In this document: one piece after another, positions 42,576 through 53,322 of the stretch
Position numbering within the stretch: position 1 is the stretch's first letter
Layout of the letters: each line of letters starts with the position of its first letter
Assembly: GCA_963281155.1 (NCBI GenBank)
Contig: CAUJLY010000004.1
Coordinates: forward strand, 5,642,001-5,706,000
Source: Rhabditophanes sp. KR3021
Lineage: Eukaryota; Nematoda; Chromadorea; Rhabditida; Alloionematidae
Direction: 5' to 3'
DNA length: 64,000 nt
Translations under genes and position numbers: made by a program
The notes under the pieces: model-generated
Databases searched by the model: none
Told to the model about the DNA's origin: nothing
Seen by the model: only the letters and a program-made list of their open reading frames with translations

Positions 42576-43540
42576 ATGATGGAGAAGATCCTGCACAAGA
42601 ATTATATGGAAGGCCTCAACAACAGACATGTTGTCCAACAACCAAACAGCTACAAGTATGGTATTAATGGACTTTATCAGGTGGAAAACTACACCAGGCA
42701 TTCTAATCCAAACCAAACCAGAAATTACCAACGGAATTACTATCAAAGTGGCAATGACACCAAACAGTCAAGACAGGTTCTCAAACCAATCCTAAACATT
42801 CCTTCTACCTGTTATGAGGGTATATACACGTGTAACTGCAAAACCATAAGGGAAATTACTGATAAGTGGATTCAAATCTTTGTAAAAGTAAAGCGAAGTG
42901 GTTTCCTCGGAAATGCAATCACCATTTGTGATCAAGCTATTCTGGGTTTGCGAATGTTTGAAATAGAGTGGGGAAATGAAGAGTTGGGGAGAATTGAAGG
43001 ATCTCAGGGAAACTTTAGTTGGTCGACTGGAAAATGCCGCAAATACTACAATTTAGGATCCCCTTTTAGAAACAAATCAATGGCTCGTAAGTAAACTTAT
43101 GTAAATAGTTCCCTAATATACTTATTTTAGTTGATCCTATTTGGCCCAAGACAAAGAATGAACTTGTCCCCTACTTGGTTGGTGAAATTCACACAATGGC
43201 AGCTCTATACCGGTATGTTGCTAAATTTAAAAACGAAGAAAGTAAATTACGCAAAGATAACAGTGTTGTAATTGCTAAGTATCAGAAGCTCAAACGTACA
43301 CGTAATGATAATGGGAATGGGAAAAAGAGCAAAAGGGACAAAGGGAGTATTTCCAAACAAACACCCAAGATTGACAAAAGTGCCAAAGAAGATGAACTTA
43401 CTAGTATTGCTAATGAATACACGGCATCTACTAGAAAACTTGAACGAGTATCTAAACTAAAGGAAGTTTACGAATCAAGAATGGATTCAATGATTTCCAA
43501 GATCTTTGAAATGTTTTCAACATTGGCTGAATTTTGCTAG
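42576..43540 (+). CDS. Unrecognised protein with basic, helical C-terminus
   Basis: Exons 42576-43086 and 43131-43540 (44-nt intron, GTAAGT...TTTTAG) give about 306 residues. The first half is Asn/Tyr/Gln-rich (YTRHSNPNQTRNYQRNYYQ). The middle has a Cys-containing ordered patch (STCYEGIYTCNCKTIREITD). After the splice, DPIWPKTKNELVPYLVGEIH leads into a long Lys/Glu-rich helix (KFKNEESKLRKDNSVVIAKY), probably coiled coil. An in-frame ATG at 42480 would add a hydrophobic segment (LLNIITFALIILTSTKTCCI) and make it membrane-anchored. I chose 42576 because that upstream stretch has intron-like composition. The family is unknown. Confidence 0.6.
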
Positions 43541-43741
43541 TTTTAAACTATTCATTATTTCATCCATTGAACTAAACTTCTATATTCTTAACAATTGACA
43601 AATTTATCACAAAATAAAAGCATTTATATAAAATTTGCGTTTTAATGCAACATTGTCTTGTAATCTATTATCAATATTCAAATATCATGTCACGTTCCCA
43701 TCTTTTTGCGATTTCATTCATTAATACTCCCTTATTTACCT

Positions 43742-44227
43742 ATGGACGACTTACTAATAAAAATCAGAGGAACTCAGAAACTCTACTACACAGACGATGA
43801 TAATTGGCGACTTCTCATGGTTGGTTATAATCAAATGAAAAATAGGAACTGGAATGAAATTTGCGAGGAAAACGAGATAGTACATATTAGAAACGATGGG
43901 AATACTTTTGCATTATCACCTCTTATGAAAAAGACTTCTAATGAGTTTTCTTGGATAACAAGAGCAAAGAAAAACGTAGTCGAAACATTTATTCCTCAGC
44001 CAAAACATATCCTCAAGATCACTAAGCCTATTGAAGAAAACTACATTTTGAAGAATACCAAACCAATTGAAGAAAGCACACCTTCCGTCCGTTTTTCCAA
44101 AATTCCAGTAAGTGCAAGTGCTTTTGGAACTGTTAGATCAAGGCCAGCGAAAGAACGCAAAAGAAATGTTAAGCAACGGCCAGAGTTGATGCCATTTCTC
44201 CAAGCAATCAACAAATCTGGTATTTAA
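43742..44227 (+). CDS. Unrecognised 161-residue protein
   Basis: Single-exon frame starting MDDLLIKIRGTQKLYYTDDD, the first ATG in frame. The N-terminal 60 residues look folded (WRLLMVGYNQMKNRNWNEIC). The C-terminal part contains two copies of a short Lys-rich repeat (ILKITKPIEENY, ILKNTKPIEEST) and a basic tail (RSRPAKERKRNVKQRP). It lies 201 bp after the previous gene and 235 bp before PSMC4 on the same strand, so it could be part of a transcription unit with them. No homology was recognised. Confidence 0.55.
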   Translation: MDDLLIKIRGTQKLYYTDDDNWRLLMVGYNQMKNRNWNEICEENEIVHIRNDGNTFALSPLMKKTSNEFSWITRAKKNVVETFIPQPKHILKITKPIEENYILKNTKPIEESTPSVRFSKIPVSASAFGTVRSRPAKERKRNVKQRPELMPFLQAINKSGI

Positions 44228-44462
44228 CAATATTTTTAAATCTCATATTTTGTATGTATTCATTTGTGGTGTTTTCTGACTGTAAATAAATTTCCTTAAA
44301 GCTTGTTTGTTTGTTATTAGGCTTCTTTTTTTAAACGAGGATATCTCGAACAGATATTTAGATTGGAAAAGTGTCCATCAAAAATGATGATTTTGATGGT
44401 AAGCTTTTTAAACAACACCCAAAACTTTGTTAATTAACCTTACTTAAAAAAGTGTTTGCAAA

Positions 44463-46056
44463 ATGGATACTATGCAAGTAGATGTAAGTATTTTTGTCAT
44501 TTATTCCTTTTATAGCTTTTTATTTTTAGATGGATGTCATTCCGGCCAGTCTTAGAGATAATGCCTTTCTCCACAGTGAATACCAAAGTACTGATGAATT
44601 TGTGAGATTCAAGAAGTTGGAAAAAGAAATCGAGCATATGGATGTAATGGAAGAATACATTAAGCTGGAAATGAGAAATTTAGAAAAGGAATTTCTTCAC
44701 GCACAAGAAGAGGTTAAAAGAATTCAGTCTGTTCCACTTGTTATCGGGCAATTCTTGGAAGCTATTGACAATGAGTATGCTATTGTTGGGTCTACAACAG
44801 GATCAAACTACTATGTCCGTGTGTTATCAATTTTGGATCGAGAATTGATGAAACCTGGTTGCAGTGTTGCCATACACAAATACTCGAATGCTTTAGTCGA
44901 TGTCTTGCCCCCAGAGGCTGACTCATCCATCCAAATGTTGAGAGCTGACGAAAAGCCTGACATTTCTTACTCGGATATTGGAGGTCTCGATATGCAGAAG
45001 CAAGAGGTTAGAGAAGCTGTTGAATTACCATTAACTCACGGTGATTTGTACAAGCAAATTGGAATTGACCCACCAAGGGGGGTATTGATGTATGGGCCAC
45101 CTGGTAAGTTTACCCATACTATTCTAAAATGTGTTAAACTGGCAAAAAATATAAATCATAAAGGCAGTTAATTTAGATGATTGACTCCATAGTTTAAAGT
45201 CTATTTTGGTGATGACTGATTATTTCAATTACATTATTTTTTAATTGTCCAGAGTATCGATGTTTAGTTAGAACCTTTTTTAAATCAGACTGTAAAATAG
45301 TCAAAAGCCAGTAAACATCCAAAAATATAATGTTTTTGAAACTCTTTAAGATATTTTTGCTAAAGTATAAGAGTGGTTATTTGAAAATTTAATATCGAAA
45401 CTGTTGTTAATTATTTATTTGTAGGATGTGGAAAAACTATGCTAGCCAGAGCTGTTGCTGCACATACTACTGCCAGTTTCATCCGCGTTGTTGGATCTGA
45501 ATTCGTGCAAAAGTACCTCGGTGAAGGACCAAGAATGGTTCGTGATGTCTTCAGAATGGCCAAAGAAAATTCTCCAGCCATAATCTTCATCGATGAAATT
45601 GATGCTATTGCGACTAAACGTTTTGATGCTCAAACTGGTGCGGATCGTGAAGTTCAGAGAATCCTGTTGGAACTTCTGAATCAAATGGATGGTTTCGACC
45701 AGGCCACAAACGTCAAAGTCATCATGGCCACCAATCGCCACGATACTCTTGACCCAGCTCTCCTCCGTCCAGGAAGATTGGACAGAAAAATCGAATTTCC
45801 ACTTCCAGATCGTCGTCAAAAGAGACTCGTATTCTCAACTATTACTGGCAAAATGAATATTTCCGAAGAAGTTGATCTAGAGGACTTTGTCGCTCGTCCA
45901 GATAAAATTTCCTGCGCTGACATCAATGCTATTTGCCAAGAAGCTGGCATGCAAGCCGTTCGTGAAAACAGATATGTCGTTCTATCTAAAGATTTTGATT
46001 CGGCCTACAAAGTTGTCATCAAAAAGGATTCTGAACAATTTGACTTTTATAATTAA
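44463..46056 (+). CDS. PSMC4: 26S proteasome regulatory ATPase Rpt3
   Basis: AAA+ ATPase of the 19S regulatory particle base, which unfolds and feeds substrates into the 20S core. Exons 44463-44483 (MDTMQVD), 44530-45103 and 45425-46056 give 408 residues, close to the animal length of 418. An N-terminal coiled coil ([20 protein letters not shown]) and an OB domain ([13 protein letters not shown]) precede the AAA module. Walker A GPPGCGKT is split by intron 2. Walker B is IIFIDEID (Asp255-Glu256), followed by second-region-of-homology sequence [20 protein letters not shown]. The C-terminus FDFYN keeps the hydrophobic-Tyr-X motif used to dock on the 20S alpha ring. Near-perfect conservation and clean splice sites make this a reference gene for local sequence quality. 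Confidence 0.97.
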
Positions 46057-46642
46057 ATTATCATTTATATATTTGTTCTTTGTTTAAATAAGTCTTCGTT
46101 ATAAATGTGATTAAGCGAAAAATGGTGAGGTAATTTAAATTATTTTAAATAAGGATTGTATAAATACATTTGGATATAAAAATATTTTTCATTCTTGTTT
46201 AGCATCTTTAAATTATTAAAATACATATTTATTGTGTTCTATTTTTAATGCACTTAAATAATCTCATATCAACATATACATGCATAGGAATCGGTGTTGT
46301 TTAATCTTTACTGCAATAACATTTCCTCACATTCTGCAACCACACGTCGTCTATACATTATTTAACTCCTTCAACAAAAGGGATGACCTTGGTAAATAAA
46401 AATATATTTTTCTATAAAAAATGTTTTGTTGTAAACAACTTTTTTATCACATGATAGCGAGCAATTCTTCTAGACCTTTCCTTTTACTCTCTGTTAAGAA
46501 ACAACATTTATATTTTGTTATAAGCGTTGAAACGTCGCTCATTTTTATAGCTGCAATGCTTTTAAACAATTTATTCTACTTCTCTCTTTTTATATGATCA
46601 CTTCATACATTTTTTATTTTAAAATGCGTTTTTAGAACAATA

Positions 46643-47455
46643 ATGAAAAACACTTTTTTACAACCGGACGGAACTCCGTGGCCAGAAGGAACTTTTCAAG
46701 TTAAGCAAATTATTAACAAAATGATTAAAGACGATAAACCGTATTATCAAGTTTGGTGGGAAGGATATTCAAAAGACGATTGCACTTGGGAACCCTATTC
46801 TAGCTTTATTGTAAGATTTCATTAATTTAAATAATAATATTTCTTGAGGACAAATCTTTAATTGAAAAGTATGAAAATGCTTTACAACTTGCAGATAACC
46901 ATCAATCACATGTAGTGAAATTGTATGTTTGATTTTATTTCTAGTAGTACCTTTTCAATTATTTGCTTTAGGACACCATCAAATCAGAAAAGAGTTGACT
47001 CGATGTTGTCTACTTCAAGGCATTTTATGAATAGGTTTCGTAAAATGGACAAATCAGACAATTATGACAACTTTCAAAATTCCTCACCAAGTGTAAAACG
47101 TTATATCACTATTTCCAGAACACGCATATCTAGACAAAGTTCTCCTGACATTACTAATCAAGGCTTTTTCGATAACATACTTAAAAATGTTTATGCTGTT
47201 TTGTTTATCATTTTGGTCTTAATCGTATACTCAATCATATATTCATCTCGCACATTTGAATCACCCCAAACAAATGAAGTTTGCTATAAAAACGAAAGAA
47301 TTCCCGATGTTAACGGTTATTACTCGTTGAACAGATTTCACGATGAGGAACAATTAATTCCCGCAAATCTATCCAACGTACAGTTTCCTAAACCTGAAAA
47401 GCCTTTAGAAACTCAAAAGAAAGAAGACTATGCTGACAATGTGCTCATTTTATAA
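46643..47455 (+). CDS. Chromodomain protein with a predicted transmembrane segment
   Basis: Exons 46643-46810, 46849-46922 and 46972-47455 join in frame to 241 residues. The N-terminus is a canonical chromodomain (about residues 17-72): FQVKQIINKMI, YYQVWWEGYSKDDCTWEPYS, then helix DKSLIEKYENALQ across the first splice. The aromatic cage positions Phe/Tyr, Trp and Trp/Tyr are present, consistent with methyl-lysine binding. A basic Ser-rich linker follows (VKRYITISRTRISRQSSPDI). A single hydrophobic span (NVYAVLFIILVLIVYSIIYS, about residues 155-175) and a roughly 65-residue polar tail end the protein. A membrane-anchored chromodomain protein would suit tethering of methylated histone H3 to the inner nuclear membrane. 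That role is inference; the architecture is seen directly. Confidence 0.8.
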
Positions 47456-47604
47456 ATCAACAACACAATAAAGAGATAATCGTTTTATTTTTCCCGTTTC
47501 ATTACTTCATGTTTATTTTTATTTTAAATAAAGAAAGTTATGTGTCAAAAGTAAATGGAATCAGAGCATAATATTACATTATCATTTTAATGTTACTTGT
47601 AATA

Positions 47605-48105
47605 TTACTTTTGCTTGAGTTCTTCTTTTTCCATCTTATCGGTAACCATCATTCCAGCAATAGCCAAACCTAAATTAATTTGATATGATTAGTACGTCCA
47701 TTGATGATATTAAGTATTTACCTCCGACCATTGCGATCACAGTAGCGAACTGAGCAAGGATACGATACCTAAATTCAGTTATTAATAATCGAGCTAATTA
47801 TATTTAATTTACCTCATGTATTTTTGAGTTCCTAGTTTATCCCCAGTCAATGATGACTTGAACATTCCAAGTAAAGCGACGGTAGTTAAACCCATACCAA
47901 TTGGTACGAATGGATTACTAACGACTGAGTCCATTACTCCTGTCTTGTGACTGCCACCACTTACATTTCCACTGTCATAGCCGATATCAACTGGCACGTG
48001 TGGAACTCCTGTATTTCTCTCCCTTGGTTTCATGCGATTTTGTTCTTCTTGATGGGTTTGCATCGTTGACATTTGTGCAACTCTAAAGAATGAAAACATG
48101 CTCAT
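47605..48105 (-). CDS. HIG1-domain mitochondrial protein (HIGD2/Rcf1-like)
   Basis: Exons 47813-48105, 47722-47768 and 47605-47669 give 134 residues. The C-terminal HIG1 domain starts with NPFVPIGMGLTTVALLGMF, the NPFVPIG block of HIGD2A, and continues RYRILAQFATVIAMVGGLAI: two membrane helices joined by a loop with the conserved MRxRxxAQ-type motif. Family members sit in the inner mitochondrial membrane and help assemble respiratory complex IV and supercomplexes. A short acidic-basic tail (KMEKEELKQK) ends it. It lies 139 bp downstream of the FAM162-like gene on the same strand, a spacing typical of nematode operons. Confidence 0.88.
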
Positions 48106-48244
48106 GTTAATTAAATTGCTTCTAGCTAAAAATAATGAGATTATACTAAAATAATTAAAAGCGAGATATTAAGACAGGAGTTAACAGGTATATACAACAA
48201 AATAAACACAATTTGAGCATCTAAATATCTTTATGAGAAACAAG

Positions 48245-48783
48245 TTATTGATGGAGTTGGTCTTTCTTGATTGCTACGCCGGACCTCTTATCATTTTCAA
48301 TTCTTCTAGCCAATGTTGTTTCAAGGCTAAGCCACCCGAGGAAGAAAAATAAACATCCACCAACGATGTATAAGGCTCTACCTCTGTCGTGCATTCTATT
48401 AATTGTTCCTTGGGAAATATACTCAGGAATGTCTTGCTTCTTCTTAAACATTCTTGTCAAAACTAAGAAATTCTTCTGAAATGTTGTTGGTTTGATTCCA
48501 TGACTAGCATCAACTTTTTGGTTAAAACGATCTGTTGAGTATTTCTCTTTGTAACTATGGGCAGTCATATAAGCTGGCTTCGGCGTTTCTGGCTCCTCAA
48601 AACATTTCCTTATTAAATATTATTAATCTTAACACTTACTGATTTTTGGGCAGCATTAGGAGTCACATTCGGTGTTGCCGAGGTACCTGTAGTTGAATTG
48701 GTTGCTAAAGCTCTTGAGAATGAAGCCTTCAAAAAAGTACAATTAACCGACTTGGTTAAAGATAGACAATTTATTTTGTTCAT
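48245..48783 (-). CDS. FAM162 (UPF0389) family mitochondrial protein
   Basis: Exons 48640-48783 and 48245-48595 give 164 residues. The N-terminus (MNKINCLSLTKSVNCTFLKA) has Lys, Ser and Thr and no acidic residue, as a mitochondrial presequence would. The conserved block GIKPTTFQKNFLVLTRMFKK, IPEYISQGTINRMHDRGR and a hydrophobic span (ALYIVGGCLFFFLGWLSL) match FAM162A/B. The mammalian FAM162A is a hypoxia-inducible mitochondrial protein. The second exon is entered at TTTTGAG|GAGCC; the nearer AAG acceptor would bring a stop. It is upstream in an apparent pair with the HIG1 gene. Confidence 0.85.
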
Positions 48784-50454
48784 TGCTAGACTATAATGTA
48801 GTTACAAATAGTATAGATTGATGATACATATAGCGAATAACGTTTCTTAAATATCGTTTAAATAAGTATAAATGTAAGAGATTTAAATTTGCCAGACTAA
48901 AAAGATTACTTCTTAAATAATGCACATTACTTCAGCGTGCTTTGAACTAGTAGGGCGGATCATGTGTAGTTAATGACGTCGAGATCAGATACATAAAAAA
49001 TGACGCAATATTAATAAACAACTAATCAAGTGTATTTTGATTATTATTTTTTATGCCCTTCAAGGTAATGCATGTGTAAGCTACAGAATAATGAAAAGTG
49101 TCTATTTTTGACAAATAACAACACATTTTTATATATAAAGTGATAAGAAGTTTATATTGGTGGGTGCACTATACATATATATTTTGTTTGAAAATGCACG
49201 TAATGCACAGAACATCTAAAGAATGTAGAAAAGGATGTCACTTTTTAGGAGGAGGTAGTGAATAAACATGATGAAATTGTATGTAATATGCCTGAGATTA
49301 CAATTAACTTTTAAAGTTCATTACAAACCACGTTTACACAATGCTTTAATATAAAAATAACCATTGCCTGTTTTCGTAACTGTATTTGGGTATAGAAACA
49401 TATTGCTTATGGATTTATAAGAAACATGTCCTCGTGAGTAAGACAAAAAACTGAAGGTCTCAAAATGATTTTGGAACAGAAATAGCTAGCAATATGTTAC
49501 ATTCCTGTGCTCGGTTGTAAATGAATTTAAATGGTAGGTATCTCCATTTTATTTGCAGCTGTAATAATAAAAAAATAATTGTTGGAAAGTGTCACAAGTA
49601 AAAAGAATATTGAAAACAAGTGATTTTGGGCCGCTATAAATAATGTCAAAACTGTAAATATTATTGTTATTAGGCAAAGGAAGTTTGCTGCTAAAGAGTA
49701 CCATCTCCTCGCAACTATAGCTACATTGATTATGATATAATTATATTTTGTGACAAATCGGATATTCAGGATGAACTTTGAAAATTATTTTTACTGAGAT
49801 TATTTATAATAGTGAAACATATTCATTCTACTTCGTTACATCAGTAATAGTTTGATTTTTAGTTTGTGACTGTTTTGTGCACTTTCAAATGCACACACTA
49901 TTCTCCATTGAATACACAAACCTTATACTTTGATATCTTAGATATTTTTTCCTTGTGTACTTAAGTAATGCTAGAAGCTAACAAGTGTGTTTTTATACTT
50001 AATGTTTCCTATATATTAAGTGAAATAAATAATTGTTTTGAAAACAAATAAATGAACACATTTTTAATATGCCAAGAATAAATTAATCAGCACAAACCAC
50101 GTTGATCATTATAAATATTAGCGCATATTAAACAAATCAAATTTTAAATGTGGGAAATAATACAACATTTTAATAAATTGTTATGTATTGGATTGGTGAG
50201 ACAAATTACAATGCATCAAAGCAACTTTATTTGTCAAAAAGAATTTTTGATAGAATTTGAATGGAAACTATATTTTATTATTGATATCTAAAGTGTGCAT
50301 AATATGTGTCTGTCAAATAAGTAAACACTAAAAGTTTTACAGATAAGTGCATATTTACTATAATCAATTTATTTGTATAAATTAGTTGTAATGAGTATAA
50401 TTCGGTATAGTCTGCGATTGATTTAAAAAGTTATGAATTTATTTTAAGATCCAA
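48784..50454. other. Intergenic region, nothing recognised
   Basis: About 1.7 kb of AT-rich DNA with no supported exon. It should contain the promoter of the FAM162/HIG1 pair at its left end. Confidence 0.5.
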
Positions 50455-51347
50455 TTAAGTGTCCAATTCGGCAGCTTTGATGATTTCGATGAGAAAGATT
50501 CTAAATTCTTCGACGGAGTTAAGCAGAAGCTTTGTCCAAAACTTTTCACTATCGGGAACGTAATGAGAAATTGCATTGATGGTTATAATTGTTTGCTCCA
50601 AACCTTTTAGAGACTAAAATAATATAAAAATATAATAATGGTCATATGGTTTTTAACTTACTCATTTAATGTATACGGCATAACTCTTATTACCCCAGAG
50701 TATATTTTTACAAAGGCTAGATAATTTGTTAGCATACTTCGTTTGTTTTCCCGTTTTGCACGTTTAATAAAAATGCTCAACTTGTTAAGTAATTGAGATA
50801 AGAAACACAAATCATCAGAAGTTAATTTATCAGCAGGATCCGCCATATTCAACAAAGTGTTTTGCAAAAATGTATAGCAGCAAAGATAGGTTCTTCATAT
50901 TTAATAATTTCCAACTTTTTACGTTTGTTACGTTCGAATTCGCCATTATCATGACCAATATCCTTATTGGAATTCAGAATCTTTTTTGGAAAGATGGATG
51001 CAATGTTACAAATGGCATTCTTATCATGTTTGTTTTTATACTCTCGAATAAATGCTTTGCCGCTTTTATGGTAGGAGCTTTTCCATTATTAGCTTTTATT
51101 TCATCCTTTAATGGCTTAGATACTAATTCAATGAATATTTTTACTAGCGATTTGACTAAACTTTTGCGATTACAATCAACACTACTTCCGAATCGTTCCA
51201 ATGCTTCCTGCACAATTTTGAAATTATTAGTGACAGCTGGTTCAGAGGCTTTATCAATTGCAACAATTTCATTCGCAATTTAAAAAAATCGTATAGAATC
51301 TTAACTTTGCATGAGTCATCAGTCTTGGAGGAGTCAAGAGAATCCAT
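50455..51347 (-). pseudogene. Frame-disrupted gene of unknown family
   Basis: Coding-like segments run along the minus strand but change frame several times. They are MDSLDSSKTDDSCKVKILYD at the start, QEALERFGSSVDCNRKSLVK, an Ile/Lys-rich stretch (NAICNIASIFPKKILNS), PADKLTSDDLCFLSQLLNKL and a final exon (50455-50613) with EKFWTKLLLNSVEEFRIFLI. At least two of the breaks sit next to homopolymer runs (TTTTTTTAAA near 51280, TTTTT near 50876), as a one-base deletion would cause. Splicing with GT-AG introns does not rescue them. The gene is either a recent pseudogene or intact with sequencing errors. I do not recognise the product. Confidence 0.5.
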
Positions 51348-51795
51348 GGTAAAAGATAATATGACGCTGTTAGAATTATTAATTACATAGCAAATAAACA
51401 GTGGTTAATTTACATACAAAGTATATAAAAGTCTAAATTTTAAAATTAACCCCTTTCATACCCATCTTTGCGGACCTTTGATATTCCTGATCAAATTGGA
51501 GATATTAGATGTTTATGTAGGGTATGATACTACAATATTCAAATTTACTTTTGCGTGTAAAATAACCGATCTATTCGTTATATTGTAAATATACATATTG
51601 CAATAATGGACACAACAATACTTTATTTGTCAAAGATCACCAAAGATGTATTTTTTGTTTGTAACAAAGTTGATTGATGAATCGTAGTTTGGGTAACACA
51701 GTTATTTGTGCGATAGCCAAATCAGATTTATAACAATCATGTCTTATAGCTCAGGTTAATATTTTATTAAAAACACATTCTTGGTTTGAACTACA

Positions 51796-52970
51796 TTATA
51801 TAATCAGAAATGAGTAAATGGTGTCGTCCAAATGTTCATAAACTTCCAATTCTTTGCATAATTCAAGCATTTGTTTCTTCATTTTATTAAATTCGATAGA
51901 GCATTGTATTAATTTGTACATTTCCATTATTCTACTTTCATAGGATGTTACATTCAATTCATTTACATAGTAGTCGTGGATTTCACAATTAGCAATGACT
52001 ATATTTGATGGAGTATAAACAGATGACTTCTTTAAATATAAGTTGTAATTGTTCAAATCCGTGTCTGATTTGTTAGTCCATATAAGTAAGGTCATAAGAT
52101 AGGAAAATTCTATCGTTCCAAAATTTTGTATTACTGTATAGATGTGAGTTATGTAAAAATTTATGATTCTTTTGATCATCATGGATACTTTTAACTTGCC
52201 GGATGAGTTTGCTGTTGCCTCTTCAGCTTCCTGGTCATACTTTAATTCATAAACACGATTTTTGTCAATAATAAAATAATAAGCTGAACTTTCAAAAATA
52301 TTTTGAACCATTTTAGCATTTGTTATAACAAAGAAATGAGCTAAAAAGTTGTCAGATATTTGAAATTTTTCCCCCATAGACAAGTTTGCGAATTCGTTTG
52401 ATAGCATCAAAAATTGAGCTGCATATAAACAATTTTTTTCCATATACCTTATATAGTCTTGTTTAATAACTTCTGTGGATATATAAAATCGGTCTTTAGT
52501 ATTGCTGCTACATTTCGAAAAATAAGACTCCAAAGATATCATGATTCTTTGGAGGTTAAAAAGTTTTATATTACTAAACCAAGGTTGAGTGTAAATTGTT
52601 GATGCAAAAATTTCTTCTACGCTAATGGAAGGGGTTTGAGAAAAGAATTTGTTGGAAAACAAAACTAAATTACCAGTTTCATTAAAGCAAATTAGTTTTA
52701 TTTTAATGAATCGGCAATATGGACAAATTATAGCTTGATCTAAAGAGGATATGTAAATTCTATGAGTTATGTATACTTACTACAATTAACTGTGCATAAA
52801 CCAGAATGGGTGATACATAGAAGTTTTCCTCCGTGATTAAGAGATGATCTGAAGAAACATCCACACTTGTCGCAATATTTATTTAGCTCCTCCATTTCAA
52901 TAGAATTGCAAACTAAGCAATTAGTAATGACGCCATCATTTGTAATAAACTCATTTTCCTCAGGATTCAT
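51796..52970 (-). CDS. Divergent nuclear hormone receptor (NHR cluster member 1)
   Basis: Exons 52781-52970 and 51796-52739 give 377 residues. The first zinc finger (CLVCNSIEM..., then CDKCGCFF) and second finger (CITHSGLC...CPYCRF) keep four Cys each, but the DNA-recognition helix reads CDKCGCFFRSSL, far from the canonical CEGCKGFFRR, and the second finger is short of basic residues. A ligand-binding domain of all-helical type follows (YAAQFLMLSNEFANLSMGEK, SYLMTLLIWTNKS). It is a ligand-regulated or orphan transcription factor of the expanded nematode NHR type. With so altered a P-box its DNA specificity is unpredictable, and it may not bind DNA. Confidence 0.75.
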
Positions 52971-53322
52971 AGTTGAAAAGTAAGTTGATAGAACAAAGTC
53001 AAATGATTAAGTATAATTTCTTATACATTAATAAATGTGGGTGTGTATTTTAAATAACTAAGAAATACAAAAAATATAAAAAAGAGATTAGGATGATCGA
53101 AGTTACGAAGATTAATTTTAATGGTCGTCAATTTACGAAATTAAAAGATATTTAAATATTTGATGCACTTATTTATAAAGTATGTAACCTTTAAAAAGTT
53201 TAAATATAACTCCCAATTACGGTTGATTCAACATCTTATAGTAGCCTTTGCACAAATGATACATTAATATAGTAATTGTAAATATGTATCTTTACGAAGT
53301 AAATGCATTACTGACGTAATTA

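Noticed and set aside
45442..45819. 125-residue ORF antisense to PSMC4 exon 3
   Set aside because: Shadow of a highly conserved coding exon; no own motif or splice context.
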